Positions 25,552 to 33,895 of a stretch of DNA of 64,000 bases are shown here, one piece after another. Origin of the DNA: Bacteroidota bacterium. GTDB taxonomy: Bacteria; Bacteroidota; Ignavibacteria; UBA10030; UBA8401. Positions within the stretch are counted from its first letter, which is position 1, and each line of letters opens with the position of its first letter. The DNA lies in contig DATJPT010000019.1 of the NCBI GenBank assembly GCA_035506275.1, forward strand, positions 372,001 through 436,000. The letters run 5' to 3'. A model generated the notes under the pieces. It saw nothing but the letters and a program-made list of their open reading frames with translations, searched no databases and was not told where the DNA came from. The translations under genes were made by a program, and so were the position numbers.

Positions 25552-26916
25552 TCAGCCGACGATTTCCGTCTTGAATTTTTTCACAAGGGCGGCGGCTTCG
25601 TTATGTGTCCGAGCTTCCGCAATAACGCGGATGATCGGTTCCGTATTCGATTTTCGTAAGTGGACCCACGAGGATGCAAAATCGATCTTCAGTCCGTCGT
25701 CCATGTTGGTCCGCTCGGTCTTGGAATATTTTTGGTACAGCGACTGAAGAATGGAATCCGGTTTCAGGGAGCCTAGTTCGATCTTGTCCTTTACGATGGT
25801 GTATTGGGGGAGGCTGGCCTTAAGTTCGGAAGTTTTTCCTCCAAAATCCACTAATAGCTGCAGGAAAAGGCCGATGCCGACGACTGCATCACGGCCGTAA
25901 TGGACCTCGGGCAAAATAACTCCGCCGCTGCCTTCTCCGCCGATAACCGCTTGAAGGGCTTTCATTTTTGAGGCCACGTTGATCTCGCCGACCGGCGTTC
26001 GGTATACTTTCGCGCCGTATGCCGAAGCGATATCGTCAACGGCCCTCGTGGTGGAAAGGTTGACAACGACGGAATGGTCTCCTCTCCCTAATTTCTTCTC
26101 CGCATCGAGCACGAACTTTACGACGGAAGCAATGGTGTATTCTTCCACAAAAGGTTTTCCCTGCTCATCGATGAACACAAGCCGATCGACATCCGGGTCG
26201 ACGGCGATGCCGACATCGGCCCTTTCCGAAAGTACCCGCTGCGCGAGGTCTGCGAGGTTCTCGGGGATCGGTTCCGGCGTATGAGAAAAAATGCCGCTCA
26301 CCTCGCTGTTCATTTCTACGACCGTGCAGCCAAACTCCCGCAGGAGCTTCGGAACGATGATTCCTCCGGCAGCATTGACACAATCGACGACCACTTTTAC
26401 GCCTTTCCTGCGGATTTTGTCAAGGTGGATATAGGGGAGAGAAAGGACCGATCGAATATGGGCGTCGATGCGGGTTGTGTCGGTCGAATGTCTTCCCTGC
26501 TTGTCCCATGGAGCGAACGAGAAATTTCCGCGGTCGGCGATCTGCCAGAATTTTCTATTTTCGTCGCCGTTGAGAAACATCCCGCCGGGGGCAAAGAATT
26601 TCATCCCGTTCCATTGCATCGGGTTATGGCTTGCAGTAATGGCGATCCCTCCGGCCGCGTTCAATGTTTCGACCCCAAGGGCGACCGTCGGCGTCGGGCA
26701 AATCCCGATCGCGATGACGTCGCATCCCATCTGGAGGAGCGTGGAGCTGACAATGCTGGCAATGCTGGAGCCGGTGATGCGTCCGTCCCGTCCGATAATT
26801 ATCGTTCCGCGGTTGCAGTATTCGGCGAACGCCGCGGCATATCTGACAACGACGTCGGGAACTAGATTCTCGCCGACGACTCCGCGAATCCCTGAAATGC
26901 TTACCATCAATGGCAT
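25552..26916 (-). CDS. glmM: Phosphoglucosamine mutase / phosphohexomutase
   Basis: The start at 26916 (MPLMVSISGIRGVVGENLVP), preceded by AAGGGAG, gives 454 residues. The alpha-D-phosphohexomutase domains are visible: N-terminal sugar-phosphate loop, the active serine in GGIAITASHNPMQWNGMKF, the metal-binding DPDVDRLVFID loop, GEGSGGVILPEVHYGRDA, and the C-terminal RKSNTEPIIRVIAEA phosphate site. GlmM makes glucosamine 1-phosphate for peptidoglycan and LPS; mannose or glucose activity cannot be excluded from motifs alone. It is the first gene of glmM-eutN-dprA. Confidence 0.88.
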   Translation of the reverse strand: MPLMVSISGIRGVVGENLVPDVVVRYAAAFAEYCNRGTIIIGRDGRITGSSIASIVSSTLLQMGCDVIAIGICPTPTVALGVETLNAAGGIAITASHNPMQWNGMKFFAPGGMFLNGDENRKFWQIADRGNFSFAPWDKQGRHSTDTTRIDAHIRSVLSLPYIHLDKIRRKGVKVVVDCVNAAGGIIVPKLLREFGCTVVEMNSEVSGIFSHTPEPIPENLADLAQRVLSERADVGIAVDPDVDRLVFIDEQGKPFVEEYTIASVVKFVLDAEKKLGRGDHSVVVNLSTTRAVDDIASAYGAKVYRTPVGEINVASKMKALQAVIGGEGSGGVILPEVHYGRDAVVGIGLFLQLLVDFGGKTSELKASLPQYTIVKDKIELGSLKPDSILQSLYQKYSKTERTNMDDGLKIDFASSWVHLRKSNTEPIIRVIAEARTHNEAAALVKKFKTEIVG

Positions 26917-27083
26917 GCTGAACGGCTCCCTTGAAAATTGTAAATGAAAATAAGAAAGAGATTCAACGGAAGCAAGGAAAACGATGTGCGGGGGGAATGA
27001 AATTGTTTGTAGTTTTTTTTTGTTGTAATTTATGGGAAGAAGAAGGTTTGTTATTCCGAAAGCACACACAAAAGAGGCGGACA

Positions 27084-27293
27084 ATGAAAGTACAAGAGTT
27101 GAATATCGAAGGCATGTCGTGCGGCCATTGCGTTATGAGCGTGAAGAAACAGTTAAGCAAGCTGAACGGTGTTGTGGTGGAGGATGTTCAGATCGGCAGG
27201 GCAAAAATCCAATACGACGATTCCAAGATCTCTCAGCAGAAAATAGCCGATGCGCTCGATGAAGCAGGATATAGATTAGTCGCTGCGAATTGA
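27084..27293 (+). CDS. copZ: Heavy-metal-associated domain copper chaperone (CopZ-like)
   Basis: A 69-residue HMA domain with the copper-binding motif GMSCGHC ([20 protein letters not shown]), followed by [17 protein letters not shown] and [14 protein letters not shown]. The longer upstream frame lacks homology. It delivers Cu(I) to the copper ATPase encoded 19 bases downstream, and thereby feeds or protects the oxidase encoded next. Confidence 0.93.
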   Translation: MKVQELNIEGMSCGHCVMSVKKQLSKLNGVVVEDVQIGRAKIQYDDSKISQQKIADALDEAGYRLVAAN

Positions 27294-27312
27294 GCAACGG
27301 TACTTTTTGAAA

Positions 27313-29565
27313 ATGCCAAGCGCTCATCCCTATATCGTAAGCCTCCCCGTCGAAGGAATGACGTGCGCAAGCTGCGTCGTGCGGGTTGAAAAGGCGCTGA
27401 AAAAGGTCGACGGCGTTCTCGAGGCCAATGTCAATCTTGCGACGGAGAAAGTCGCGCTGACGTTCGACGATGCGAAGACAAACCTGCAGGCGCTCTCCGA
27501 GGCGGTAAGCGAAGCCGGATATACGCTGCTTCTCCCCGAAACAAAAGTTCAAAGCACCGGCGGGCTCGGAACTGTTGCTCCCGATGCCACATCTTATCAG
27601 CAAAAAGCGTACGAGCAATTAAAGAAAGAATTCATCGTCAGCGCTGCGCTCGCGATTCCGATCATGCTGGTGAGCATGCTGAGCATGACGGATTGGTTTA
27701 AGCACTGGCTGCCCTTGCCATCCGACGACATCAATAAGCTGCTTTTCGTCGCTTCAACACCGGTGATGTTCATTTCGGGTAAACGGTTCTTTGCCGCGGC
27801 GTGGCAGGTTGGAAAACATTTCTCTGCAGACATGAACACCCTCATTGCCGTCGGAACCGGTACCGCCTATCTTTATAGCATGTTGGTGGTGTTATTCCCC
27901 GAATGGATCAGGCGGCCGGACGGAATGCGGGCGGTGTATTTTGATACCGCGACGACAATTATCACGCTCATTCTGATGGGACGGCTCCTCGAATCCCGCG
28001 CCAAGCAGCGGGCTTCGAACGCTATTCAGAAGCTGATGGGGCTTCAACCGGGAAAAGCATCTGTGATCCGAAGTGGCGTTGAATCGGAAATTGAAATTGA
28101 TCTCCTGGCGATTGGAGATACTATCCGGGTGCGTCCCGGAGAAAGAATTCCGGTTGACGGCGTTATTACAAACGGTTTCACGACGATCGACGAATCGATG
28201 GTAACGGGAGAAAGTCTTCCGGTTGAAAAAAAAGCAGGGGATCTGGTTGTCGGTGGAACGATCAACAAGAATGGCAGCATTGAGTTCCGCGCGACGGCTG
28301 TCGGGAAAGAAACGCTCCTTGCCCGGATCGTCAAGCTTGTAGAGGAAGCGCAAGGTTCGAAGGCACCGATCCAGAGATTGGCCGACAGAATTGCGTCGGT
28401 GTTTGTGCCGGCTGTCATCGGCGCTGCGCTGTTGACGTTTGGCATGTGGTATCTCGTCGGGGGGATCGGGTTTACCCATTCCATGATCAATTTTATCGCA
28501 GTGTTGATTATTGCCTGCCCGTGCGCGCTAGGTCTCGCGACACCGACCGCAATCATCGTGGGAACAGGGAAGGGGGCGGCAAACGGCATCCTGATAAAAA
28601 ATGCCGAAAGCCTTGAGCGGGCACTGAAGATTCAGACGATTATATTCGACAAGACCGGTACGATAACCGAAGGGAAACCCTCGGTAACCGACGTGGCGGT
28701 GTTTAACGGATTCAATGAACGGGAGTTGATCGGGCACGCGGCTGCTCTTGAGAAGAAATCCGAACACCCTCTTGGCGCCGCAATTGTCGGATTCGCGGAG
28801 ATGCAAAACATCTCAATCGGAGAAGACATCCATTCTTTCCGCAATACGGAAGGGAAAGGCGTGACGGCCGTTGTCGGTGGCAAGGATATGGCGGTCGGAA
28901 ACCGGGCTCAAATGGAGAGCCGTTCGGTCTCTTCAGCTGAGGCGGATGCCGTCGTTCAGAAATTTTCGGCGGACGGGAAGACGGCGATTTTTGTTTCCTC
29001 AGATGGAAAATTGGCTGGCGTCATTGCCGTTGCCGATACGATCAAGAACAATGCAAAGGAAGTCATTTCGCGCTTGAGGCAAATGGGAATTGAAACGATC
29101 ATGATGACGGGCGATAGCGAACATGCCGCACGGGCTATTGCCTCTCAAGCTGGTGTCGATCGCGTCATCGCCGGCGTTATGCCTCAGGAGAAAGCTGCCT
29201 GTGTAAAAGCGGTCCAGGCCGAGGGAAAAGTCGCGGCGATGGTAGGAGACGGCGTGAACGATGCACCGGCGCTCGCACAAGCTGACGTCGGCATTGCGAT
29301 GGGGAGCGGGACCGATATTGCAATGGAATCCGCCGACATTACCTTGGTGAGGTCGGACCTGGCAGGCGTGGTTGAGGCCATCCGGTTATCACGCCGCACC
29401 GTGCGGATCATTAAACAGAATCTATTTTGGGCTTTCATCTATAATATCATCGGCATTCCGCTGGCCGCCTTCGGAATGCTGAATCCTGCGATAGCCGCGG
29501 GGGCGATGGCGTTCAGCTCGGTAAGCGTCGTAAGCAATTCGTTAAGGCTGAAAAACAATTCTTAA
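27313..29565 (+). CDS. copA: Copper-translocating P1B-type ATPase CopA
   Basis: About 750 residues; a TTG two codons upstream (27307) is an alternative start. One N-terminal HMA domain (GMTCASC, Cys18/Cys21), eight membrane segments, the actuator TGES loop ([12 protein letters not shown]), the ion channel [10 protein letters not shown], the phosphorylated Asp in [11 protein letters not shown], the nucleotide-binding SEHPLGAA and the hinge [20 protein letters not shown]. It pumps Cu(I) out of the cytoplasm. With CopZ and the later CcoI-type pump it forms the copper supply for the cbb3 oxidase genes that follow. Confidence 0.96.
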   Translation: MPSAHPYIVSLPVEGMTCASCVVRVEKALKKVDGVLEANVNLATEKVALTFDDAKTNLQALSEAVSEAGYTLLLPETKVQSTGGLGTVAPDATSYQQKAYEQLKKEFIVSAALAIPIMLVSMLSMTDWFKHWLPLPSDDINKLLFVASTPVMFISGKRFFAAAWQVGKHFSADMNTLIAVGTGTAYLYSMLVVLFPEWIRRPDGMRAVYFDTATTIITLILMGRLLESRAKQRASNAIQKLMGLQPGKASVIRSGVESEIEIDLLAIGDTIRVRPGERIPVDGVITNGFTTIDESMVTGESLPVEKKAGDLVVGGTINKNGSIEFRATAVGKETLLARIVKLVEEAQGSKAPIQRLADRIASVFVPAVIGAALLTFGMWYLVGGIGFTHSMINFIAVLIIACPCALGLATPTAIIVGTGKGAANGILIKNAESLERALKIQTIIFDKTGTITEGKPSVTDVAVFNGFNERELIGHAAALEKKSEHPLGAAIVGFAEMQNISIGEDIHSFRNTEGKGVTAVVGGKDMAVGNRAQMESRSVSSAEADAVVQKFSADGKTAIFVSSDGKLAGVIAVADTIKNNAKEVISRLRQMGIETIMMTGDSEHAARAIASQAGVDRVIAGVMPQEKAACVKAVQAEGKVAAMVGDGVNDAPALAQADVGIAMGSGTDIAMESADITLVRSDLAGVVEAIRLSRRTVRIIKQNLFWAFIYNIIGIPLAAFGMLNPAIAAGAMAFSSVSVVSNSLRLKNNS

Positions 29566-29778
29566 GCAACCCCGCTGTCCTTTCTCCTCCCTCTTAACCG
29601 ACCCCGGTTATTCTTCTCACTCAATACCGGCAATAATTGTTGTCCCGGCTTCATGACAGTCTCGCGGTATTCATTCCTATAAAAAATCACGCGGTATATT
29701 GAAATAGTAGAAACATTGTGGTATCTTCCCACATTCAAAATCTGATTTTTCGAAGGCGGCGAATATGAAGACAATTTT

Positions 29779-29997
29779 ATGAACCTGCCGGTTGCGATCA
29801 TCATCATCATTTCTTTCGTTGTCGTTGCGGGAGCGTTGACGCTTGCCGGCTTTGTCTGGGCGGTGCGGACAAAGCAATTTTCCATCAAGCAGTTGAATGA
29901 AGGGGCCAAATTGATCTTTGACGACGAAGAACCGATTGGCACGCCGCAAGATATGATTTTCCAGAAACCTTCCAATGGCAGCGCAAACCACCGCTAA
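29779..29997 (+). CDS. ccoS: cbb3-type oxidase assembly protein CcoS
   Basis: A 72-residue protein with one N-terminal membrane helix (VAIIIIISFVVVAGALTLAGFVWAV, residues ~4-28) followed by the CcoS hallmark TKQFSIKQLNEGAKLIFDDEEP. CcoS is needed to place cofactors in the cbb3 oxidase. It overlaps ccoN by 23 bases, so translation is coupled. Confidence 0.92.
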   Translation: MNLPVAIIIIISFVVVAGALTLAGFVWAVRTKQFSIKQLNEGAKLIFDDEEPIGTPQDMIFQKPSNGSANHR

Positions 29998-31459
29998 GGA
30001 ACAATTCGTCTCGTTCGCGTCGGAGGCCGTTGAGGATGTCTCCGAGCGACAGCATCGCGTCCACATCGATGACTCTGTGACAAGTCCGGTCGTTCTATAT
30101 TTTGCGACCGGAATTGCATGGCTTGTTCTCGGATCGCTTGCAGGGCTGGGGGCCGCAGTAAAATTCAACCTCCCGGACTGGCTCGGCGGCACGCCGTTCT
30201 TGACCTTCGGAAGGATCCGCCCCGTCCATCTCAACGCAGTGATGTACGGCTGGGCATCGCTGGCCGGGGCCGGCATGGTCGTCTGGCTGACCGGCAGGCT
30301 TTGCAGAGTGCCGATTCAGAAGACGTGGGCACTGTATGTCTCTGCGATCCTCTGGAATATCGGCGTTCTCTTCGGGGTCGTGGCGTTGTTGTTCGGGTAT
30401 AATCAGGGGATGGAATGGCTTGAATTTCCCCGGCCCGCCGGCGGATTGATCGCGCTCGGTTTTTTATTCTTTGCGTACTCGATCATCGAGACGTTTCGGA
30501 AACGCCAGGTCGAGCATCTCTATGTGAGCATGTGGTATATTCTTGCCTCAATGCTTTGGTTTCCGATCCTGTATGTCGTTGCCAACCTTGGCATTTATGA
30601 CGGCGTCACCGAAGCGGCGATGAACTGGTGGTTCGCGCATAACGCGCTCGCCGTTTGGTTCACGCCGGTCGGTCTTGCAGGGGCGTATTATTTTATTCCT
30701 AAAGTCATCGGCCGTCCTATCTACAGCTACTATCTCGGCCTTCTCGGCTTCTGGGCGTTCGCCCTCTTCTACAATTGGAACGGCATCCACCATCTCGTAG
30801 GCGGGCCGCTGCCGACTTGGCTCGTCACCGTGTCGATCGTCGCGAGCGTCATGATGTTCGTCCCGGTGATGGCCGTCGCCGTGAACCACCATCTCACGAC
30901 GATCGGCCATTTCAGAATGTTGAAATACAGCCCGACGCTCCGGTTCGTCGTTTTCGGCTCGATGAGTTACACTGCAGTGAGTTTTCAAGGTTCGATCGAA
31001 TCGCTCCGGTCGTTCAGCGAGGTGGCCCATTTTACTCACTATACGATCGGCCATGCGCATCTCGGTGTGTATGGATTCCTCTCCATGATCCTCTTCGGCG
31101 CCATCTATTACATTATGCCGCGCATCGCCAAATGGGAATGGCCGTATCCGAAGCTGATCAAGCTCCATTTCTGGATGAGCGCGATCGGTATCGCTCTTTA
31201 CGTTATTGCGATGTGCACCGGAGGATGGATCCAGGGGACGATGATGAACGACCCATCGCTTCCATTCATCGCCTCCGTGAATGCAACGAAACCGTACCTC
31301 TGGGCGCGGTCCGTTGGAGGAACAATGATGTTGATCGGACATCTCGCATTCGCATATCAATTCATCCTTATCATCTATCGTTCAGGGCCGACCCGGTACG
31401 TTCCCGCATGGTTTGAATTGCGTCAGGCATCGGGTTCTGAGGAGAGCAAGCCTGTATGA
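29975..31459 (+). CDS. ccoN: cbb3-type cytochrome c oxidase subunit I
   Basis: A 494-residue heme-copper oxidase with about 12 membrane helices. Heme and CuB ligands are visible: RPVHLNAVMYGW (low-spin heme His), WWFAHNALAVWF and WNGIHHLVGGP (CuB histidines), VAVNHHLTTIG, and TIGHAHLGVYGF near the C-terminus (heme histidines). The FGSMSYTAVSFQGS segment contains the Tyr equivalent to the cross-linked tyrosine in helix VII of cbb3 enzymes; the usual FEG there is FQG. This is the C-family oxidase with high oxygen affinity, reducing O2 to water with proton pumping. Confidence 0.95.
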   Translation: MAAQTTAKEQFVSFASEAVEDVSERQHRVHIDDSVTSPVVLYFATGIAWLVLGSLAGLGAAVKFNLPDWLGGTPFLTFGRIRPVHLNAVMYGWASLAGAGMVVWLTGRLCRVPIQKTWALYVSAILWNIGVLFGVVALLFGYNQGMEWLEFPRPAGGLIALGFLFFAYSIIETFRKRQVEHLYVSMWYILASMLWFPILYVVANLGIYDGVTEAAMNWWFAHNALAVWFTPVGLAGAYYFIPKVIGRPIYSYYLGLLGFWAFALFYNWNGIHHLVGGPLPTWLVTVSIVASVMMFVPVMAVAVNHHLTTIGHFRMLKYSPTLRFVVFGSMSYTAVSFQGSIESLRSFSEVAHFTHYTIGHAHLGVYGFLSMILFGAIYYIMPRIAKWEWPYPKLIKLHFWMSAIGIALYVIAMCTGGWIQGTMMNDPSLPFIASVNATKPYLWARSVGGTMMLIGHLAFAYQFILIIYRSGPTRYVPAWFELRQASGSEESKPV

Positions 31460-32070
31460 TGTTCATTCGCTCATTTATTTTCTTCCTCGGCGTCCTCGCC
31501 GCGCTCGTGCTCGGTTGGGCTGGACTGGTTGGACTTCCGAACATCATGATCTCTGAAGTGAAGCCGCCAAAAGGTCTTGAGCGTTATACCTACGAGCAGG
31601 CGTACGGCCGTTCCATCTACATCCGTGAAGGATGCCTTTATTGCCACAGCCAACAGGTACGTCCGGTCGGTTTCGGCGCGGACCAGGAACGATTTTGGGG
31701 ACGTCCGTCGGTTCCCGCAGACTATGTGTATGACAAGCCGCATTTGCTGGGAACAATGCGAACCGGTCCCGATCTGTTCAATATCGGTGCACGGCAGTCG
31801 AGCGAAGAGTGGCATATGATTCATCTTTATAATCCGCGGATCGTTTCACCCGGTTCGGTGATGCCTCCGTTTCCATGGCTGTTCGAGGAAAAGATCACGG
31901 CCGGACCCGACGATAAAGTCGTCGCCCTTCCCGACTCCGTTGCCCCGAAGGGAAAAGTTGTCGTTGTGACCCCGGAAGGACGAGCCTTGATTGCCTACCT
32001 TATCGGCCTGAACCATACGTATCCCGTCAGCCAAGTTTCGGCGAGCAATGACTCCACGAAGAAAAAATAA
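31456..32070 (+). CDS. ccoO: cbb3-type cytochrome c oxidase subunit II (monoheme)
   Basis: A 204-residue protein with one N-terminal membrane helix (IFFLGVLAALVLGWAGLVGLP) and one covalent heme site, CLYCH (residues 60-64), in the family block GRSIYIREGCLYCHSQQVRP. RTGPDLFNIGARQSSEEWHMIHLYNPR and a methionine in GSVMPPF provide the second axial ligand. It passes electrons from CcoP or ACIII to CcoN. Its ATG overlaps the ccoN stop. Confidence 0.95.
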   Translation: MMFIRSFIFFLGVLAALVLGWAGLVGLPNIMISEVKPPKGLERYTYEQAYGRSIYIREGCLYCHSQQVRPVGFGADQERFWGRPSVPADYVYDKPHLLGTMRTGPDLFNIGARQSSEEWHMIHLYNPRIVSPGSVMPPFPWLFEEKITAGPDDKVVALPDSVAPKGKVVVVTPEGRALIAYLIGLNHTYPVSQVSASNDSTKKK

Positions 32071-32797
32071 ACAATCTGTCTTAACGAGACGGGGTTCCCG
32101 GAAAAAGAAGACCTCCGAACCAATAACCCCGGAGGTAACCGGCGTTTCGCAAGGAATGCCGATTCCATTTTCGGATGACAACGGTACGTTTGCAGATTCC
32201 GACGCCTCCGACGTCAATAAAATTCACCTTCGCATCGTCTCGCGGGAACAGGGGGAACCTGAAGAAGGCTTTGAGCCGACCCCTTCCTGGGTGTGGGCGA
32301 TTTCAGTGATCCTTCTGTTCGCGATGGGCTACTATCTCGGCAAATACGGCGGAACGTTCGGGACGATCGCCCACGAAGTTGAGCAGCCTCTGATCTCCGG
32401 AAGCGGCGAAGTCAAGGCCGAAGTAAAAGGAGACATGGTCTTCGCCGGCGTCTGCCAGGCATGTCATCAGGCGGACGGGAAAGGCGTTGAAGGAAAATAC
32501 CCGCCGCTGGCGGGATCCGAGTGGCTCATGCAGGACGGATTTACCCCTGCCCGCATTGTTCTCTACGGGTTGGAAGGAGAGATCAGGGTAAAAGGGAACG
32601 GGTTCAACAACAAAATGCCCCAGTTTCAGGATAAGCTCTCGAACGAAGAAATTGCTGCTGCAATTTCGTATGCCCGTTCATCATTTGGGAATAAAGGAAA
32701 TGCGGTCTCACCGGCAGAAGTTGACAGCATGAGAAAATTGTATAACGGCAGAGGCCCGTGGAGCGCTGCAGCATTGGAAAGTTTAAGAAAGAAATAG
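32048..32797 (+). CDS. ccoP: cbb3 oxidase subunit III-like, single-heme CcoP
   Basis: A 249-residue protein. Residues 1-80 are a long polar, partly basic N-terminal tail, followed by one membrane helix (VWAISVILLFAMGYYLGKY, ~82-100) and one cytochrome c domain with CQACH (136-140), an NNKMPQF methionine ligand and a C-terminal helix. Canonical CcoP carries two hemes after two membrane helices; here only one heme and one helix are seen. No separate ccoQ frame was found. It overlaps ccoO by 23 bases and leads into actA, so it may form the bridge between oxidase and ACIII (inference). Confidence 0.88.
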   Translation: MTPRRKNKQSVLTRRGSRKKKTSEPITPEVTGVSQGMPIPFSDDNGTFADSDASDVNKIHLRIVSREQGEPEEGFEPTPSWVWAISVILLFAMGYYLGKYGGTFGTIAHEVEQPLISGSGEVKAEVKGDMVFAGVCQACHQADGKGVEGKYPPLAGSEWLMQDGFTPARIVLYGLEGEIRVKGNGFNNKMPQFQDKLSNEEIAAAISYARSSFGNKGNAVSPAEVDSMRKLYNGRGPWSAAALESLRKK

Positions 32798-32799
32798 TA

Positions 32800-33300
32800 A
32801 TGGGTTTTCCCCGAGTACAATTTATTTTTGCTGCCGCGACGTTTCTCCTTGTGGTCATTTCCGGCTGTGAAAAACGGGCGCTCGAGCCCCGCCAGCCGAT
32901 CGCGTTCAGCCACAAAATACACGCCGGCGATTACCAGATGAACTGCCAGTATTGCCACAGTGGTGCGCGCCGAGGGAAGGCCGCGATGATTCCCTCCGTG
33001 CAGACCTGCATGGGATGCCATCAGCTTGTCGCAGCAACGAAACCAGAAATTCAGAAGATCCGCAAGGCATGGGATGAAAAACAGCCGATTCGGTGGACAC
33101 GGGTGAACGTCCTTCCGGATTTTGTCTATTTCAACCATCAGCCTCACATCATGAAAAACATTCCATGCCAGCGGTGCCATGGCGAGATTCAAACGATGAG
33201 CGAAGTTGCTCCGCCGTTCAAACTTGCCGACATGTCGTATTGCGTGGGATGCCACAGGGAGAATAATGCGAGCATCGATTGCTGGACATGCCATAGATAA
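32800..33300 (+). CDS. actA: Alternative complex III subunit A, pentaheme cytochrome c
   Basis: A 166-residue lipoprotein (lipobox ISGC, Cys23) with five CxxCH heme sites: CQYCH, CMGCH, CQRCH, CVGCH and CWTCH. It has the ActA spacing, with HKIHAGDYQMNCQYCH early and a late CWTCHR end. ActA takes electrons inside ACIII and passes them to cytochromes or the oxidase. It begins two bases after the ccoP stop, tying oxidase and ACIII in one operon. The stop codon TAA (33298-33300) is the first codon of the heptamer array. Confidence 0.94.
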   Translation: MGFPRVQFIFAAATFLLVVISGCEKRALEPRQPIAFSHKIHAGDYQMNCQYCHSGARRGKAAMIPSVQTCMGCHQLVAATKPEIQKIRKAWDEKQPIRWTRVNVLPDFVYFNHQPHIMKNIPCQRCHGEIQTMSEVAPPFKLADMSYCVGCHRENNASIDCWTCHR

Positions 33301-33332
33301 TTAGGAATGATGAATTAGGAATTAAGAATTAA
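33298..33332 (+). repeat. Heptamer array in the ACIII operon (GAATTAG type)
   Basis: Five period-7 units: TAATTAG, GAATGAT, GAATTAG, GAATTAA, GAATTAA. It has the same orientation as the 10502-10529 array and begins exactly at the actA stop codon, as that array does at the acn stop. It separates actA from an inserted DinB gene. No clear reverse-orientation partner was seen on the other side of DinB. Confidence 0.75.
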
Positions 33333-33359
33333 TCATGAAAAAATAAATGAAGCAAGGAG

Positions 33360-33884
33360 ATGCAGGAGACGCCGCAGGAATATACGGCAAGGATTCTTGG
33401 ATACCAGCGGGGGAAAAAGCCGCTGGCGATCCTCGCGAGTACACCCCGTAAGATCAACCGCCTCATCAAGAGTGTTCCGCGAACGAAGCTGATGACGCGT
33501 CCGGAGCCGAAGAAGTGGTCGATCGCTGAGATCCTCGCCCACCTTGCGGACACGGAACTCGTCGGCGGTTTTCGGATGCGGCTTACGATAGGAATGAACG
33601 GGACGCCGATCCAAGGATTTGACCAGGATGTGTGGGCAGAAAAGTTCAATTACGGAAAACGGGATCCGCAAAAGTCCTTCGCGGTCTTTCAGGTGCTGCG
33701 GGAACATAACCTGGCGCTGCTGAAATCGATCCCTGGACCTTTGTGGGATAATTACGGCGTCCATTCTGAGCGGGGTAAAGAGACCGTAACACGCATCACC
33801 GAAATGATGGCCGGACACGATCTCAACCATATGGCGCAGATCGAAAAGATCGTGAACCAAGAAAGCAGACGCTCTAAAAAGTAA
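33360..33884 (+). CDS. DinB-family protein inserted in the ACIII operon
   Basis: A 174-residue four-helix protein of the DinB/YfiT fold: KKWSIAEILAHLADTELVGGFRMRL and MMAGHDLNHMAQIEKIV carry the histidines that usually bind a metal. Members are thiol-dependent transferases or hydrolases, often with bacillithiol or mycothiol; the substrate here is unknown. AGGAG lies directly before the ATG. It interrupts an otherwise standard act gene order, with a heptamer array at its left edge. Confidence 0.85.
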   Translation: MQETPQEYTARILGYQRGKKPLAILASTPRKINRLIKSVPRTKLMTRPEPKKWSIAEILAHLADTELVGGFRMRLTIGMNGTPIQGFDQDVWAEKFNYGKRDPQKSFAVFQVLREHNLALLKSIPGPLWDNYGVHSERGKETVTRITEMMAGHDLNHMAQIEKIVNQESRRSKK

Positions 33885-33895
33885 GATCAGAATTC

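Noticed and set aside
26931..27083. N-terminal extension of the copper chaperone
   Set aside because: The extra 51 residues lack homology, cross the probable promoter region, and the ATG at 27084 gives the exact HMA domain length.
29663..29697. Direct repeat CGCGGTAT (29663-29670 and 29690-29697) before ccoS as a regulator site
   Set aside because: Only two 8-base copies 27 bases apart, with no FNR-like palindrome and no support from other sites in the window.
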